Assembly: GCF_002941025.1 (NCBI RefSeq)
Contig: NZ_PTJS01000001.1
Span: 8,707,064-8,771,063, forward strand
Direction of reading: 5' to 3'
Source: Streptomyces sp. QL37
GTDB lineage: Bacteria; Actinomycetota; Actinomycetes; Streptomycetales; Streptomycetaceae
Length of the DNA stretch: 64,000 nt
In this document: positions 38,203-48,000 of the stretch, piece by piece
How positions within the stretch are numbered: position 1 is the first letter of the stretch
How the letters are laid out: each line of letters opens with the position of its first letter
Notes under the pieces: model-generated
Told to the model about the DNA's origin: nothing
Database searches by the model: none
Seen by the model: the letters and a program-made list of their open reading frames with translations, nothing else
Translations under genes and position numbers: made by a program

Positions 38203-38340
38203 ATGTACCCGCGGCCCTTCGGCCAGCACGCAGGCCTGCGGCGCTACGAGCTGAACGTCCGCCGCCTGGCGAGCGTCGAGAAGCCCTACCCCGCCACGAC
38301 CACCAACATCGCCGCCATCACCGGCTTTGGCTGGGGTACG
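38203..38340 (+). pseudogene. Short coding remnant
   Basis: About 45 codons (beginning MYPRPFGQHAGLRRYELNVR, then EKPYPATTTNIAAI) have strong G/C third positions typical of real genes here. The frame has no good start site, and codon character is lost after about 38,340, where transposon-derived sequence follows. It is likely part of a disrupted gene; family not recognised. Confidence 0.3.
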
Positions 38341-38483
38341 TGCCGGGCCCGGCAAGCTCTTCGGCCAGGGTGCGTAGCATGCCCAGATTCGGTGCCGCTT
38401 GGTGGAGGGCCTGGGAACTCCTGTCGCCAGCCCCCGCGAGCTGACCCAGGCGTCCCTCCAGTTTCTTCTCTGCGGCAGGCTGC

Positions 38484-38640
38484 CTATGGGAGAGCCAGGC
38501 CACCGACGGCTTGGACGATCTTGCACATGCGCTCTGGGCGGCCGGGATGGCGGCCAGGGCTCGCCAGATCTTCAAACGGGTGATGCCGTGCTCGACCCGG
38601 ACGCAGGGAGGGCCGCCATGCCGGTTCTGGCCCAGTTCGG
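38484..38640 (-). pseudogene. Transposase C-terminal fragment (IS5-type)
   Basis: Minus-strand peptides RVEHGITRLKIWRALA and, after a frame change, RMCKIVQAVGGLALP match the last 50 residues of a common actinobacterial IS5-family transposase (RVEHGIARLKNWRALA and DTVQAVAGL in typical copies). Everything upstream is missing. It marks another IS scar just before the CHAT locus. Confidence 0.6.
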
Positions 38641-38739
38641 GCATTCTGCCTGTGTACCGCGACCAGGGCGCCCATACTCAACACCCCGGATCCCGGGAGC
38701 GGATGTCGCGATAGACGCACGCCAGAGAGGCCTGACTTG

Positions 38740-39111
38740 ATGAACGGCACCCTGAAGATCAGCGTCCCGAGCGAGTTGGCCGAACTCCTTGTCGCTGAGG
38801 GACACGCCACCGCCACTCGTGGAAGGCGAAGTGGCGAATGGTCGCTGGACGCCCCGTTCCTCGGCCAGGCCACCACGGTCATCGCTCTGCTCCAGGCTCC
38901 CCAGACAGTCGAGTACTTGGCGCGTTCCGTGCGCGCTCTGGTGTCCCGACGCCGTGCCAACAGCGGAGGAGCCGGCGCCGGCGGGGCATCCGTGGTGCAC
39001 ATTGAGGCAACCGGCCCGCACGGGCAGATCCGCTTCGACGGGGAAGCGAAGGTGGAGGACATCGAGAAGCTGCTGCGGCAGACTATTTTCGCCGCCGAGA
39101 ATGACGGATGA
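38740..39111 (+). CDS. EACC1-like small partner of a CHAT effector
   Basis: The protein has 123 residues (ATG at 38740, AGAGAGG 9 bases upstream). It has an N-terminal ISVPSELAELLVAEG strand-helix, a helical middle (VIALLQAPQTVEYLARSVRA, LVSRRR), a Gly-rich hinge and a C-terminal HIEATGPHGQIRFDG strand pair with a final helix. This matches the layout of the effector-associated constant component proteins found next to caspase, CHAT and trypsin effectors in actinobacterial conflict systems. The stop is 6 bases before the CHAT gene, so the two are co-expressed. The family call is moderate; a small adaptor role is inferred from context. Confidence 0.55.
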   Translation: MNGTLKISVPSELAELLVAEGHATATRGRRSGEWSLDAPFLGQATTVIALLQAPQTVEYLARSVRALVSRRRANSGGAGAGGASVVHIEATGPHGQIRFDGEAKVEDIEKLLRQTIFAAENDG

Positions 39112-39117
39112 CTTGCA

Positions 39118-40299
39118 ATGGGCGCCGCCCGTAGGCTCTACCGCTTCCTCCTGTCCGCAGTGGTGGGGCGACTCCTGTTCACCGAAACGGCCGATGAATT
39201 CGGGGAGAGCGATTCTGAGGATATGCGAATCATCTCCAGGTTGTACCAGATACTCGATCGCAAAACCCCTTACGCGGCAGGCCTTGAGCATGTGGTCTCC
39301 TCGGTCGTTGAACATTATTCCCGGCCGAACCTTAAGCTTCTCACCGCATCAATACTGTCATCGCTGGTCAATGAAACCGCACTGCAGTTTGATGGGATGT
39401 GCCGCTCCGAGCAGGCTGGTGAATGCCGCAGAATGGCGAGCAGATGGCCGGTGGGCAACTCTGAAAGGATAATGCTCCGTTTGAGGTTTGCAATCTCAAA
39501 CTCTCATCGACTGTACGAGCTGAAGCCTCTGACCGTTGATGCTATTATCCGGGCAATCCTCTTCGAGATTGACAGAGTTGGCCCCCGGGTGAATCGCCCC
39601 ACCGTTCTTACCGAGGTCGCCTACGCGGCATTCTCCACGGGAAACCAGATACGGCTCCGGACTGTGAACGATAAACTCACGGCCGTTGCTGACTCCCCCG
39701 GATTCTGGGCACTCACGAGATACTACGAATCTAGACTCCTTGTCGCGGCCGGGCAGTTCGCGGAAGTAGAGGCGCTGGTCGCCGAGTTCCATGAGACGGC
39801 CGCAGGTGTCACCAAGTCTGATCCTGCCTACGCGCCCACACAATTCCTTCTCCGGCACCTGACGGAAAGGTCTGAGATCACTCAGGACTACGCCGGTAAC
39901 GAGGCCGGTGCCATGGGTCTGGCAGCAGAGGCGATGCAGCGCGGGGACTGGCGGCAGGCAGTCGAGCTCAACGAACAAGCAGCAGAGGGCGAGAGCCCAG
40001 GCGCGATGCGCTCATGCTTGTACGGGCTGGCCGAGACGGCCCGACTGGAATCGGGCATGCTGGAGACATCGTCTGCGCTCGACGCATGTCTGGATCGGCT
40101 GGCGGCCAACAACCTCTTCGCAGCCAGATCGCTCCTGCCGCTGGAAGCCCTGCTGATCCACCTTTTCGCAAAAGCTGTGCACATTTACGAATTGGGCGAC
40201 ACGGCAGCCCCTGTGGCCCGAGTCTCCGATATGCTGGGCGAGTTTCGGGGGGGGAGCTGGCGTTGGGCGTGTACACGGAAAATCCGGGTATCGGAGTGA
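39118..40299 (+). CDS. Helical-repeat half of a CHAT-domain protein (split by frameshift)
   Basis: The 393-residue frame is a helical, TPR-like protein: RYYESRLLVAAGQFAEVEAL, AAEAMQRGDWRQAVELNEQA, AARSLLPLEALLIHLFAKAV, each with TPR spacing. The last residues after 40,250 (WRWACTRKIRVSE) are out of frame with the continuation. Removing one G from the run of eight at 40247-40254 joins this frame to the CHAT frame as one 729-residue protein. Codon use is less G/C-biased than in neighbouring genes in the first half. As written, the frame would give a sensor part without its protease-like part. Confidence 0.7.
   Translation: MGAARRLYRFLLSAVVGRLLFTETADEFGESDSEDMRIISRLYQILDRKTPYAAGLEHVVSSVVEHYSRPNLKLLTASILSSLVNETALQFDGMCRSEQAGECRRMASRWPVGNSERIMLRLRFAISNSHRLYELKPLTVDAIIRAILFEIDRVGPRVNRPTVLTEVAYAAFSTGNQIRLRTVNDKLTAVADSPGFWALTRYYESRLLVAAGQFAEVEALVAEFHETAAGVTKSDPAYAPTQFLLRHLTERSEITQDYAGNEAGAMGLAAEAMQRGDWRQAVELNEQAAEGESPGAMRSCLYGLAETARLESGMLETSSALDACLDRLAANNLFAARSLLPLEALLIHLFAKAVHIYELGDTAAPVARVSDMLGEFRGGSWRWACTRKIRVSE
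40247..40254 (+). repeat. Run of eight G at the CHAT frame junction
   Basis: Eight consecutive G after AGTTTC. With seven G the upstream helical frame and the downstream CHAT frame become one continuous frame. Candidates are slipped-strand phase variation, a fixed frameshift or a base-calling error. Confidence 0.85.
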
Positions 40300-40318
40300 C
40301 GCCCTCGCCGATCTGACA

Positions 40319-41308
40319 TTGGTGGACTTCCTCTCCCATGCCACAGAAGCAGTGACTCTTTCCGAAGTGAGTGCAGCCTTTCCTGAACACCACGTCGTCT
40401 GGGTCAACTTCGCCGGAATGCAGACTGGCGGACACGTGCTCGTCACCACGACGCTGCGCCCCGGCGCGCCAGCTCCCCTGGTCCGTCGCACGCCTTTGTC
40501 CCTCGCAGACGGGAAGGCGCTGGCTCAGTGTTCCGACGAGGAGTCCGAGGAAGCCCCGCCCGAAGCTTTGGCCCGAGTCCAGCAAATGATATTCGCCGAC
40601 CTAGGGCAACCCTCTGACCACGGATCCAAAGTCCTGGTAGTGCCAGACGCCGTGACATGGTGCATGCCTTGGAACGAATTGGCGCCAACCGGCGTGAAGG
40701 AGATCTCGCTGACCGTTTCCATAGCTGCGGCCATGCGCATCCCTCCGCCCTCCCCAGTGGAGGTTCCACGCGTCATCGGAGTCTTCGATGAAGTAGATCT
40801 CCGCGGCTCACGCAAGGAAGTACAAACGCTGCAGGAGCTGGCAGCGTCAGGAAAAATCCACTTCACACGCGTCTACTCACTCATTGAACTGCGCGAGGCA
40901 CTGGAGTCTTCTCCGTACGACGTGCTCACGGTCAGCGTGCACGGCACCACGGGGGACGGCATCGAGTACCGCATGCTGCTCCCTGACGGGCCCTCGTCCC
41001 CGGCCGGGCTGCTCCAACTGCAGCTTCCACCGACGGTCGTGCTGGGTTGCTGCTGGTCGGGAAAGTCTTCCGAACAGCCGGACACAACCGCAGCTGCCGT
41101 GTCGTGCCTCGTGGCCGGGGCATCTCGGGTTGTCGGTGGCCTCTGGGCTATCGATGATGAACTCGCCGGCGACTTGCTTGCGTGCATGTACGTCAGGCAT
41201 TTCGTCTCCGGTATGCCACTCGCACAAGCCTTGCGCAGTGCTCATCTTGCGCTCGGTCCGGAGATGCGCCCCGGAGCCGCGGGGCTCATAGTCATCGGAC
41301 GGAGCTGA
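40319..41308 (+). CDS. CHAT-domain (caspase-like) effector half
   Basis: The frame has 329 residues from a TTG; the frame is open upstream to the G run. The CHAT fold is visible: KVLVVPDAVTWCMPWNELAP, VIGVFDEVDLRGSRKEVQTL, the catalytic His in LTVSVHGTTGDG and the catalytic Cys in VVLGCCWSG, then ASRVVGGLWAIDDELAGDL and MPLAQALRSAHLALG. CHAT proteins are caspase-like proteases that act as effectors in bacterial conflict and programmed death. Both catalytic residues are present. It is probably the C-terminal half of the same gene as the helical-repeat frame upstream, separated by the frameshift. Confidence 0.8.
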   Translation: MVDFLSHATEAVTLSEVSAAFPEHHVVWVNFAGMQTGGHVLVTTTLRPGAPAPLVRRTPLSLADGKALAQCSDEESEEAPPEALARVQQMIFADLGQPSDHGSKVLVVPDAVTWCMPWNELAPTGVKEISLTVSIAAAMRIPPPSPVEVPRVIGVFDEVDLRGSRKEVQTLQELAASGKIHFTRVYSLIELREALESSPYDVLTVSVHGTTGDGIEYRMLLPDGPSSPAGLLQLQLPPTVVLGCCWSGKSSEQPDTTAAAVSCLVAGASRVVGGLWAIDDELAGDLLACMYVRHFVSGMPLAQALRSAHLALGPEMRPGAAGLIVIGRS

Positions 41309-41676
41309 GCGCGCATTGCTTGCTGCGTAGTGCTCAACCGGCTGCCGCCTCGGCCCGCCATCGGGTCCGACGCGGTCGCCCGGTGCTCCCTAACTCAGCC
41401 AGCCCTCCACGCGGACAGGTGGTCGCGCAGGAGGCCTGGCTTAGTACGCCGCTTGCGTGAAACGCCAGTTCGGCAGCGTGCCGCGGAATCAAAGCAAGTC
41501 TGTAACCAGGGCCAGGAGCTACCTGACAGTAGCCCTGCGGAAACGGTAGGGCCGTTGTCCGGCACCACTTAATATGACGTCCTGCGCTTGCGACGCAGAT
41601 GCCTCTTCAGCATGCGGGCACCCGCACGCCACACCTCTGTCCGGTCAGGGCGGGGGAGATACGGAGCAGTTCTCAC
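41309..41676. other. Intergenic region, no gene supported
   Basis: A frame open from 41599 leads into the OLD gene, but homology begins only at the GTG at 41677. I see no repeat or hairpin. It should carry the promoter of the OLD nuclease gene. Confidence 0.45.
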
Positions 41677-43503
41677 GTGCACCTCGACAGCTTCTCCGCC
41701 TCCGGATTCCGCTCGCTGACCCAGGTCGCTGACATCCCTGTCAGCCGCCCGACGATTCTTGCCGGACGTAACGACGGTGGGAAGAGCGCCGTACTGACGG
41801 CATTGTCCTTTCTCCTGGGCGTGCATCGCCTGACGGACGAGGACCGCACCTATCTGCAGGGCGACGGGGCCGCCGGCCGCCGTTGCGAGGAGACCTGGGT
41901 GGAAGGCGCCTTCACTCTGAACGAGGCAGAGCGCGCTCTCGCAGACCTTCCCGGCCGGATCAGGATCCGGCGCATCGCCCGATCCGGTGAATCAGCCGGC
42001 TGGGAGTACTTCGGCCAGCAGCCCGCCGACAGCCGGCTGCACGGGCTGGACCGGCTCTTGAAACAGCCGCTCGCCGACCTCGTCGGGGAGTTCGGGCTGA
42101 CGCCGGCCGGCACCCGCAAGGAAGACCTGCTCGCCGCCGTGGCGGCTCACGCCCGCAGTGCACCCCAGGTCGAGCAGTGGCAGCCACTGCCCAAGCCACT
42201 CGAGGCCCGCCTCCCGCGCCTTCTTCCTTTCGGCGGGAAGGACGAGAGCCCCGACGACGCCGTGCGCACCGCCCTGAACAGCTGCTACGAAACCCACCTC
42301 GAGGACGAGGCCCTCCAGGGCCAGGTGCGACAGATCGAAACGGAGATCACCCAACGCCTGGAAAAGGAAGCCGACTCCCTGTGTCAGCACATCCGCCGCC
42401 ACTGCGGGGAGTTCGTCGGCGTCCAAGTCAAGCCCGAAGTCTCCTTCAAGACCGGCTTCAAAAAGGCACCACTGGAGGTCTCCCGGGCCGACGGCGAACC
42501 CGTCGACCTGACCCGCTCCGGCCAGGGAAGCACCCGCCGCATCGCGCTCGCGGTATGGGAGTGGACCAGCAATCTCCTCGAAGAGGCCGAACTGGCCGCC
42601 ACGGGCGACCTGGACGCCGAAGAACCGGTCCAGACGATCGTCGTCTACGACGAGCCCGACACCCACCTCGACTACCGGCACCAGCGCACGGTCATGGACA
42701 TCATCCGTAAGCAGTGCGCCCTGCCGCATGTCAGCGTCATGGTCGCCACGCATTCGATGAACCTCATCGACGGCGTCGACATCGCCGACGTCGTTCACCT
42801 GGGGCTCAATGACCAGGGACGTACCGTCGTGGAGCGCCTCGTCGACGACTGCCACGACGGCATCGACTTCCACCTCGGGCAGATCGCCACCGCCCTGGGG
42901 CTGCGCAACTCCGTGCTGCTCCACGAGCGCTGCTTCCTCGCCGTGGAGGGGGAGACCGAGCAGCAATGCATCCCCCTGCTGTTCCGCCTCTCCGAGAACC
43001 TGTCCCTGCAGGCGGCCGGCATCGCCCTGTGGGCATGCGAGAACAACGAGGGCGCCCTGCACCTGGCCCGCTACCTCGTCGAGCGCAACCGCTCGGTCAT
43101 GCTGATGATCGACGCGGACAGCCGCACGAACAAACTCTTCAAAGACGAAAAACTCCGCAGAGCAGGCCTCGACCTGGACAAGCAGGTGACCTACGTCGGC
43201 GAAGGCCTCGGGTTCAACGAGCTGGAGGAACTCTTCACCGACGAATGCTGGGCCAAGGCAGCCAACAGCAAATGGCCCCAGGCCGCCCCCCTGGCCTGGA
43301 GCGCCGACGACTTCGCCGCGCATCGCGGCACCAAGAAGTTCAGCGCCCGCATCCTCGACATGATCAAAAGCCAGGCCGAGGAGACCAGCCCCAGCGGGAA
43401 GCCCGCCATGCTCAACGGTTTGGTCACCACGCTCACCACAGCTCAGGACGTCCCCCAGCAGCTGCGGGAGGTCTTCGCCCAGCTGCAGCAACTCGCTCAC
43501 TGA
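41677..43503 (+). CDS. OLD-family ATPase/Toprim nuclease
   Basis: The protein has 608 residues from the GTG at 41677 (GGAG 10 bases upstream). The N-terminal ABC-type ATPase has Walker A GRNDGGKS at 30-37, signature LTRSGQGSTRR near 281 and Walker B VVYDEPDTHL near 324, followed by VMVATHSMNLI (H-loop). The C-terminal Toprim domain has the Glu motif FLAVEGETEQQ near 423 and the DxD motif MIDADSRT near 478. OLD proteins are ATP-regulated DNases, and GajA of Gabija is one. No UvrD-type GajB gene adjoins it, so it is a stand-alone OLD or works with the SbcDC and helicase genes downstream. Confidence 0.9.
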   Translation: MHLDSFSASGFRSLTQVADIPVSRPTILAGRNDGGKSAVLTALSFLLGVHRLTDEDRTYLQGDGAAGRRCEETWVEGAFTLNEAERALADLPGRIRIRRIARSGESAGWEYFGQQPADSRLHGLDRLLKQPLADLVGEFGLTPAGTRKEDLLAAVAAHARSAPQVEQWQPLPKPLEARLPRLLPFGGKDESPDDAVRTALNSCYETHLEDEALQGQVRQIETEITQRLEKEADSLCQHIRRHCGEFVGVQVKPEVSFKTGFKKAPLEVSRADGEPVDLTRSGQGSTRRIALAVWEWTSNLLEEAELAATGDLDAEEPVQTIVVYDEPDTHLDYRHQRTVMDIIRKQCALPHVSVMVATHSMNLIDGVDIADVVHLGLNDQGRTVVERLVDDCHDGIDFHLGQIATALGLRNSVLLHERCFLAVEGETEQQCIPLLFRLSENLSLQAAGIALWACENNEGALHLARYLVERNRSVMLMIDADSRTNKLFKDEKLRRAGLDLDKQVTYVGEGLGFNELEELFTDECWAKAANSKWPQAAPLAWSADDFAAHRGTKKFSARILDMIKSQAEETSPSGKPAMLNGLVTTLTTAQDVPQQLREVFAQLQQLAH

Positions 43504-43694
43504 CCGGGCATCGGCAGCTGCCCACGACGAGCCCGCATACGCTCCTTGCGCTGCTCATCGGTCGGCGTTTCCCAGACATGCCAGCCCACTGCTTCCACCC
43601 ATTGACGGGCATGGGAGCGAGCTTCGATACCGCACCATCTGCACCCGCTCGGCGCGGGCAAACAGCCAGCACGAGCAGACTTCTGAGAGGTCAT
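43497..43694 (-). CDS. Small CRWCG-motif protein
   Basis: The protein has 65 residues. The ATG at 43694 is preceded on the minus strand by AAGGAGGAGAG, an excellent ribosome binding site. It contains CRWCGIEARSHARQWVEAVG, then WHVWETPTDEQRKERMRARR, a pattern I recall in small actinobacterial proteins of mobile regions. The Cys pair suggests a tiny metal or nucleic-acid binding protein. It is convergent with the OLD gene (a few bases of overlap at the 3' ends) and divergent from sbcD. Confidence 0.7.
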   Translation of the reverse strand: MTSQKSARAGCLPAPSGCRWCGIEARSHARQWVEAVGWHVWETPTDEQRKERMRARRGQLPMPGQ

Positions 43695-43723
43695 CTCTCC
43701 TCCTTCCCACCCCTATATCTTCC

Positions 43724-43739
43724 CTGTCAGCACTGACAG
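43724..43739. promoter_or_regulatory. Palindrome in a divergent promoter region
   Basis: CTGTCAGCACTGACAG is a 7-bp inverted repeat with a 2-base centre. It lies 30 bases upstream of the small minus-strand gene and 144 bases upstream of sbcD. It may be an operator for one or both. Confidence 0.4.
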
Positions 43740-43882
43740 TCACGCGTTGTGACCAAGGTTCTCCGGTGCCCGTCCTACAGACCCGCAGAACCTCGTCCCA
43801 TCTGCATCTATCTCCTCATAAGCAGCGATGTTTATCCGAAAACCCACCCACACCGCAGGCAGCCTGACTACGGTCACGTTGC

Positions 43883-45064
43883 ATGAGGTTTCTGCACACT
43901 TCGGACTGGCATCTGGGCCGCCGGTTCCACGGGGAAGACCTGATCGACGCCCAGGACAAGATTCTTGATCACATCTGTGCAATCGCGCGCGACGAGCAGG
44001 TGGACGCGCTGCTTGTCGCCGGAGACATCTACGACCGGGCCATTCCGAGCCTGGACGCGGTGCGCCTGTTCAGTCGGGGCCTGAACCAGATGGCCGGCCT
44101 GGGCATTCCGACCATCATGATCAGTGGAAACCACGACTCCGCGCACCGCCTCGGAGTCGGCTCCGCACTGCTGGCCAGGGCCGACGTGCACCTGCGGACC
44201 GACCCGGCGGACACCGACACCCCCATCCTGCTCAAAAGCCCCACCGGTTCCGGTTCCGTCGCCGTCTACGGAGTGCCCTACCTCGAGCCGACCCTGGTCC
44301 GTACCCAGCTGGAAGCCGAAACAGGCTCCCACCAAGCCGTCCTCACCTCAGCACTGGACCGGATCCGCACGGACCTGGCGACCCGCCCCGCCGGCACCCG
44401 CTCCGTAGTGCTGGCCCACGCCTTCATCACCGGCGCAACCGGCTGCAAGAGCGAGCGCGATATCAGCGTCGGCGGTGTCGACCACGCCCCCGCGAGCGTC
44501 TTCGACGGCATCGACTACGTCGCACTGGGCCACCTCCACGGCGCCCAAAAGGTCAACGACCGCATCCACTACAGCGGCTCCCCGCTGGCCTACTCCTTCT
44601 CCGAAACCGAACACACCAAGTCCCTGACCCTGGTCGACCTGCCCGCCGGCGCAACAGCACCCACCGTGACCCGCCGCGTGCTGCCCGCAGACCTACAGCT
44701 GCCGCTGGCGCGCCTGACAGGCCGCCTGGAAGACCTGCTGACCGACCCGGCCCATGAAGCCCTGACCGAGTCCTGGCTGCACGTCACCCTCACCGACACC
44801 GCCCGCCCCTACGAACCCATGGCACGCCTCAAACAGCGCTTTCGCCGCACCCTCGACCTGCAGCACATTTCCGCCGCCATCCCCGCCCAGACCACCGCCA
44901 GCCCCACCTACAGCGAACGGCTGCGCGGCCGAGGCGACCTCGACATCACCCACGACTTCATCGCCACCGTGCGCGGTACCCAGCCCAACGACGAAGAACG
45001 CAACCTCCTCCAGGAAGCGATCGACAACTCCCGCGTCAGCGCCCAGGAGAAGGAAACCGTCTAA
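43883..45064 (+). CDS. sbcD: Exonuclease subunit SbcD
   Basis: The protein has 393 residues. It shows the Mre11/SbcD metallophosphatase motifs in order: DWHLGRRF at 8-15, AGDIYDRAIPS near 50, SGNHDSAHR near 85, LAHAFITG near 175 and GHLHGAQ near 217. It should be the Mn-dependent nuclease subunit that, with SbcC, trims hairpins and blocked DNA ends. Its stop TAA directly abuts the sbcC ATG. Copies of sbcCD also occur in the core genome of related bacteria; this one sits in a defence-rich region and may be either a moved core pair or an accessory one. Confidence 0.95.
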   Translation: MRFLHTSDWHLGRRFHGEDLIDAQDKILDHICAIARDEQVDALLVAGDIYDRAIPSLDAVRLFSRGLNQMAGLGIPTIMISGNHDSAHRLGVGSALLARADVHLRTDPADTDTPILLKSPTGSGSVAVYGVPYLEPTLVRTQLEAETGSHQAVLTSALDRIRTDLATRPAGTRSVVLAHAFITGATGCKSERDISVGGVDHAPASVFDGIDYVALGHLHGAQKVNDRIHYSGSPLAYSFSETEHTKSLTLVDLPAGATAPTVTRRVLPADLQLPLARLTGRLEDLLTDPAHEALTESWLHVTLTDTARPYEPMARLKQRFRRTLDLQHISAAIPAQTTASPTYSERLRGRGDLDITHDFIATVRGTQPNDEERNLLQEAIDNSRVSAQEKETV

Positions 45065-48000
45065 ATGCGCCTGCACACCCTGCACCTGCAGGCCTTCGGC
45101 CCCTTCGCCGACACCCACACCGTCGACTTCGACGCCTTGTCCGCCGACGGCCTCTTCCTCCTCCACGGCGACACCGGCGCCGGGAAAAGCACCCTGTTCG
45201 CCGCGATCTGCGTCGCCCTCTACGGCGAACCACCCGTCGACCGCAACCTCAAGCTGCGCAGCGACCACGCAGCCCCCGGCCTCCTGACCGAGGTGACACT
45301 CGAGGCCACCCTCGCCGGCAAACGCCTGCGGATCCGGCGGATCCCCGCCCAGATGAAGCCGAAAGTCCGCGGCGGCGGTGAGACCACGCAGAAAGCGGAG
45401 ACCTACCTCAGCGAATGGTCCCTGGACTCTTCCGGGCGGGGCCGCTGGGAAGCACTGAGCCGATCCCACCGGGAAGCCGCAGACGAGATCAAGGACCTGC
45501 TCGGCATGAGCCGACAGCAGTTCTGCCAGGTCGTCCTCCTGCCACAGAACGAGTTCACCAAATTCCTGCGGGCAAGCGCCTCCGACCGCAAGGACCTGCT
45601 CGGCAAGCTCTTCCACACCCACCGCTTCGGAGCCATCGAAGCCTGGCTGGCAGCACGCAAGAACACCCTCGCCACACAACGCGACCAGGCACGCAACGAC
45701 GTCCTGCGCCTGGCCGAACGCACCCAGCAGGAAGCCGGAACCGACCTCGAACCCGAACAGGGCGCACCTCTCGCGTCCGACCCCGACACCCTCACCACCC
45801 CCACCCACACCTGGGCAACCGCCCTGCACACCAAAGCCGCCATCCGCGAAAAGGACGCAGCCACCGCGGCCACCCTCGCCCAAAAGGAACTGGGGGCCTT
45901 CCGGGATAGGGAGCTCGCCGTACGCGACCTTGCCGCCAACCAGGAAGCACACCGCGCAGCAACCCAGCAGCTCACCACCCTCGAAGAACAAGCAGAACAG
46001 CAGGCCGCCCTCAGCCGACAACGCCAACACGCCCTGCAAGGCCAGAAGGTGGCCCCACTTCTCAACGCCGCCACCGCCGCCGCAACCCAGCACACCCAGG
46101 CGCAGCAGGACGAACACCAAGCCCGCACCCTCCTGAACCCCGAGCACGCCACACTCGGCCCCGACGAGCTCACCACCACCGGCCAGCACCTGCGCGCCGA
46201 CATCGGCGCACTGCGCGCGCTGCTCCCTGACGAAGCCACGCTGCAGCAGTACAGAACAGACCTGCAGAAACTCCATGACGAACGCGAAGAACTCGCCCAG
46301 GACCTCCTGGACGCCGAGACCTGGCTCAACCACGCACCGCAGCGCCGCGAGACCCTCAAGGCCCGTCTGGAAACTGCCCGCACCGCCGAGGAAACCAGCC
46401 GCCGGCACACCGAAGCTCTGGCACTGCTCGCAGACCGCCTGGACGCGGCGAAACGCCGTGACGCCTACACCAAGCAGATCACCAAGGCGCAGCAGACCCT
46501 CCTCACGGCCCAAGCTGCGACAAAGGAGGCCGCTCAGGAACACATCGATATCCGGCGCAGGCGCACCGACGGCATGGCCGCCGAACTCGCCCTCCAGCTC
46601 ACCGACGGTGAACCCTGCGTCGTCTGCGGCTCACCCAACCACCCCGACCCCGCCGCCCCCCACCCCGACCAGCCCACCGCCGCCGACGAACAGGCCGCAG
46701 AAAGCCGCCACCGCAAAGCCCAAGATGTACAAGAAGCCCTCCAGGACGAGCTGAGAGCCCTGACCGAACAAGCGGGCACCGCCCGAGGCGAAGCCGGAGG
46801 AGACACCCCCCTGGCCGAGCTCACCGCCGAGCACACCACCCTCCAGCAGCAACTGGCCGCGGCCCTGGAAGCCGCAGCCGACACCGGGCCCGCAACCGAA
46901 GAACTCGACAGCCTGGACCAACAGCACACCCGGACCGAAGGCGCCCGCACCGACACCTCCACCCGTCTGGCCGCCGTCGACACCGGATACGACCGCCTCT
47001 CCACCCAGGCCCAAGACCTCGAACAAAAACTCGCCACCGCCCGCGCCGACGCCCCCACCCTCACCCAGCGCATCACTCAGCTCACCCAGACCGCCGACCG
47101 CCTCAGCACCGCAGCCGACCGCGCGAACACCACCGCCCGCACGGCCACCGATCACCAGCTGGCAACCGAAACGGCAGAACAAACCGCTCGCACCGCCGGA
47201 TTCGACACCCTGGACACCGCGGCACAAGCCCTGCTGAGCGACGAAGCCCTGAGCACCCTGGAAGAAGAGATCAACCAATGGCGCGAACAGCGCGCCGCCG
47301 CTACCACCCGGCTCCAGGAACCCGCTCTCACCGCAGCCGCAGCCCTGCCGCACGCGAACCTCGACGAAGCCACCGCACAACTCGATGCCGCCACCACCCA
47401 CCACACCCACGCTGCCACCAAGGCCGCACATGCCACCGAACGCACCCGGGCCCTCGCCGCCCTCCTCACCCAACTCACCACCCACATCCAGCACCTTGAA
47501 CCTCTCGAACACGCCTACCGCACCGTCGACCACCTCCACGGCCTCATCAACGGCACCTCGCCCAGCAACCAGCTCCGCATGCAACTCGAGGCCTACGTCC
47601 TGGCCGCCCGCCTCGAAGAAGTCGTCGCCGCGGCCAACACCCGACTCGTCCGCATGTCAGAAAACCGCTACGCCCTCATCCACTCCGACGACCGGGCCTC
47701 ACACGGAGCCCGCTCCGGCCTCGGCCTCAAAATCACCGACGCCTGGAGCGGAAAGGACCGCGACACCGACACTCTCTCCGGAGGCGAATCCTTCTTCGCC
47801 TCCCTCTCCCTCGCCCTCGGCCTGGCCGACGTCGTCACCGCCGAATCAGGCGGACAAGCCCTCGACACCCTCTTCATCGACGAAGGCTTCGGCACCCTCG
47901 ACGAAGACACCCTCCACAACGTCCTCGACGTCCTGGACTCCCTGCGCGCCCACGACCGCACCGTCGGCGTCATCAGCCACGTCCCCGAACTACGCCGCCG

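Noticed and set aside
4475..43503. Gabija-like pairing of the OLD nuclease with the UvrD helicase
   Set aside because: The two genes are about 36 kb apart with many unrelated genes between them; Gabija genes are adjacent.
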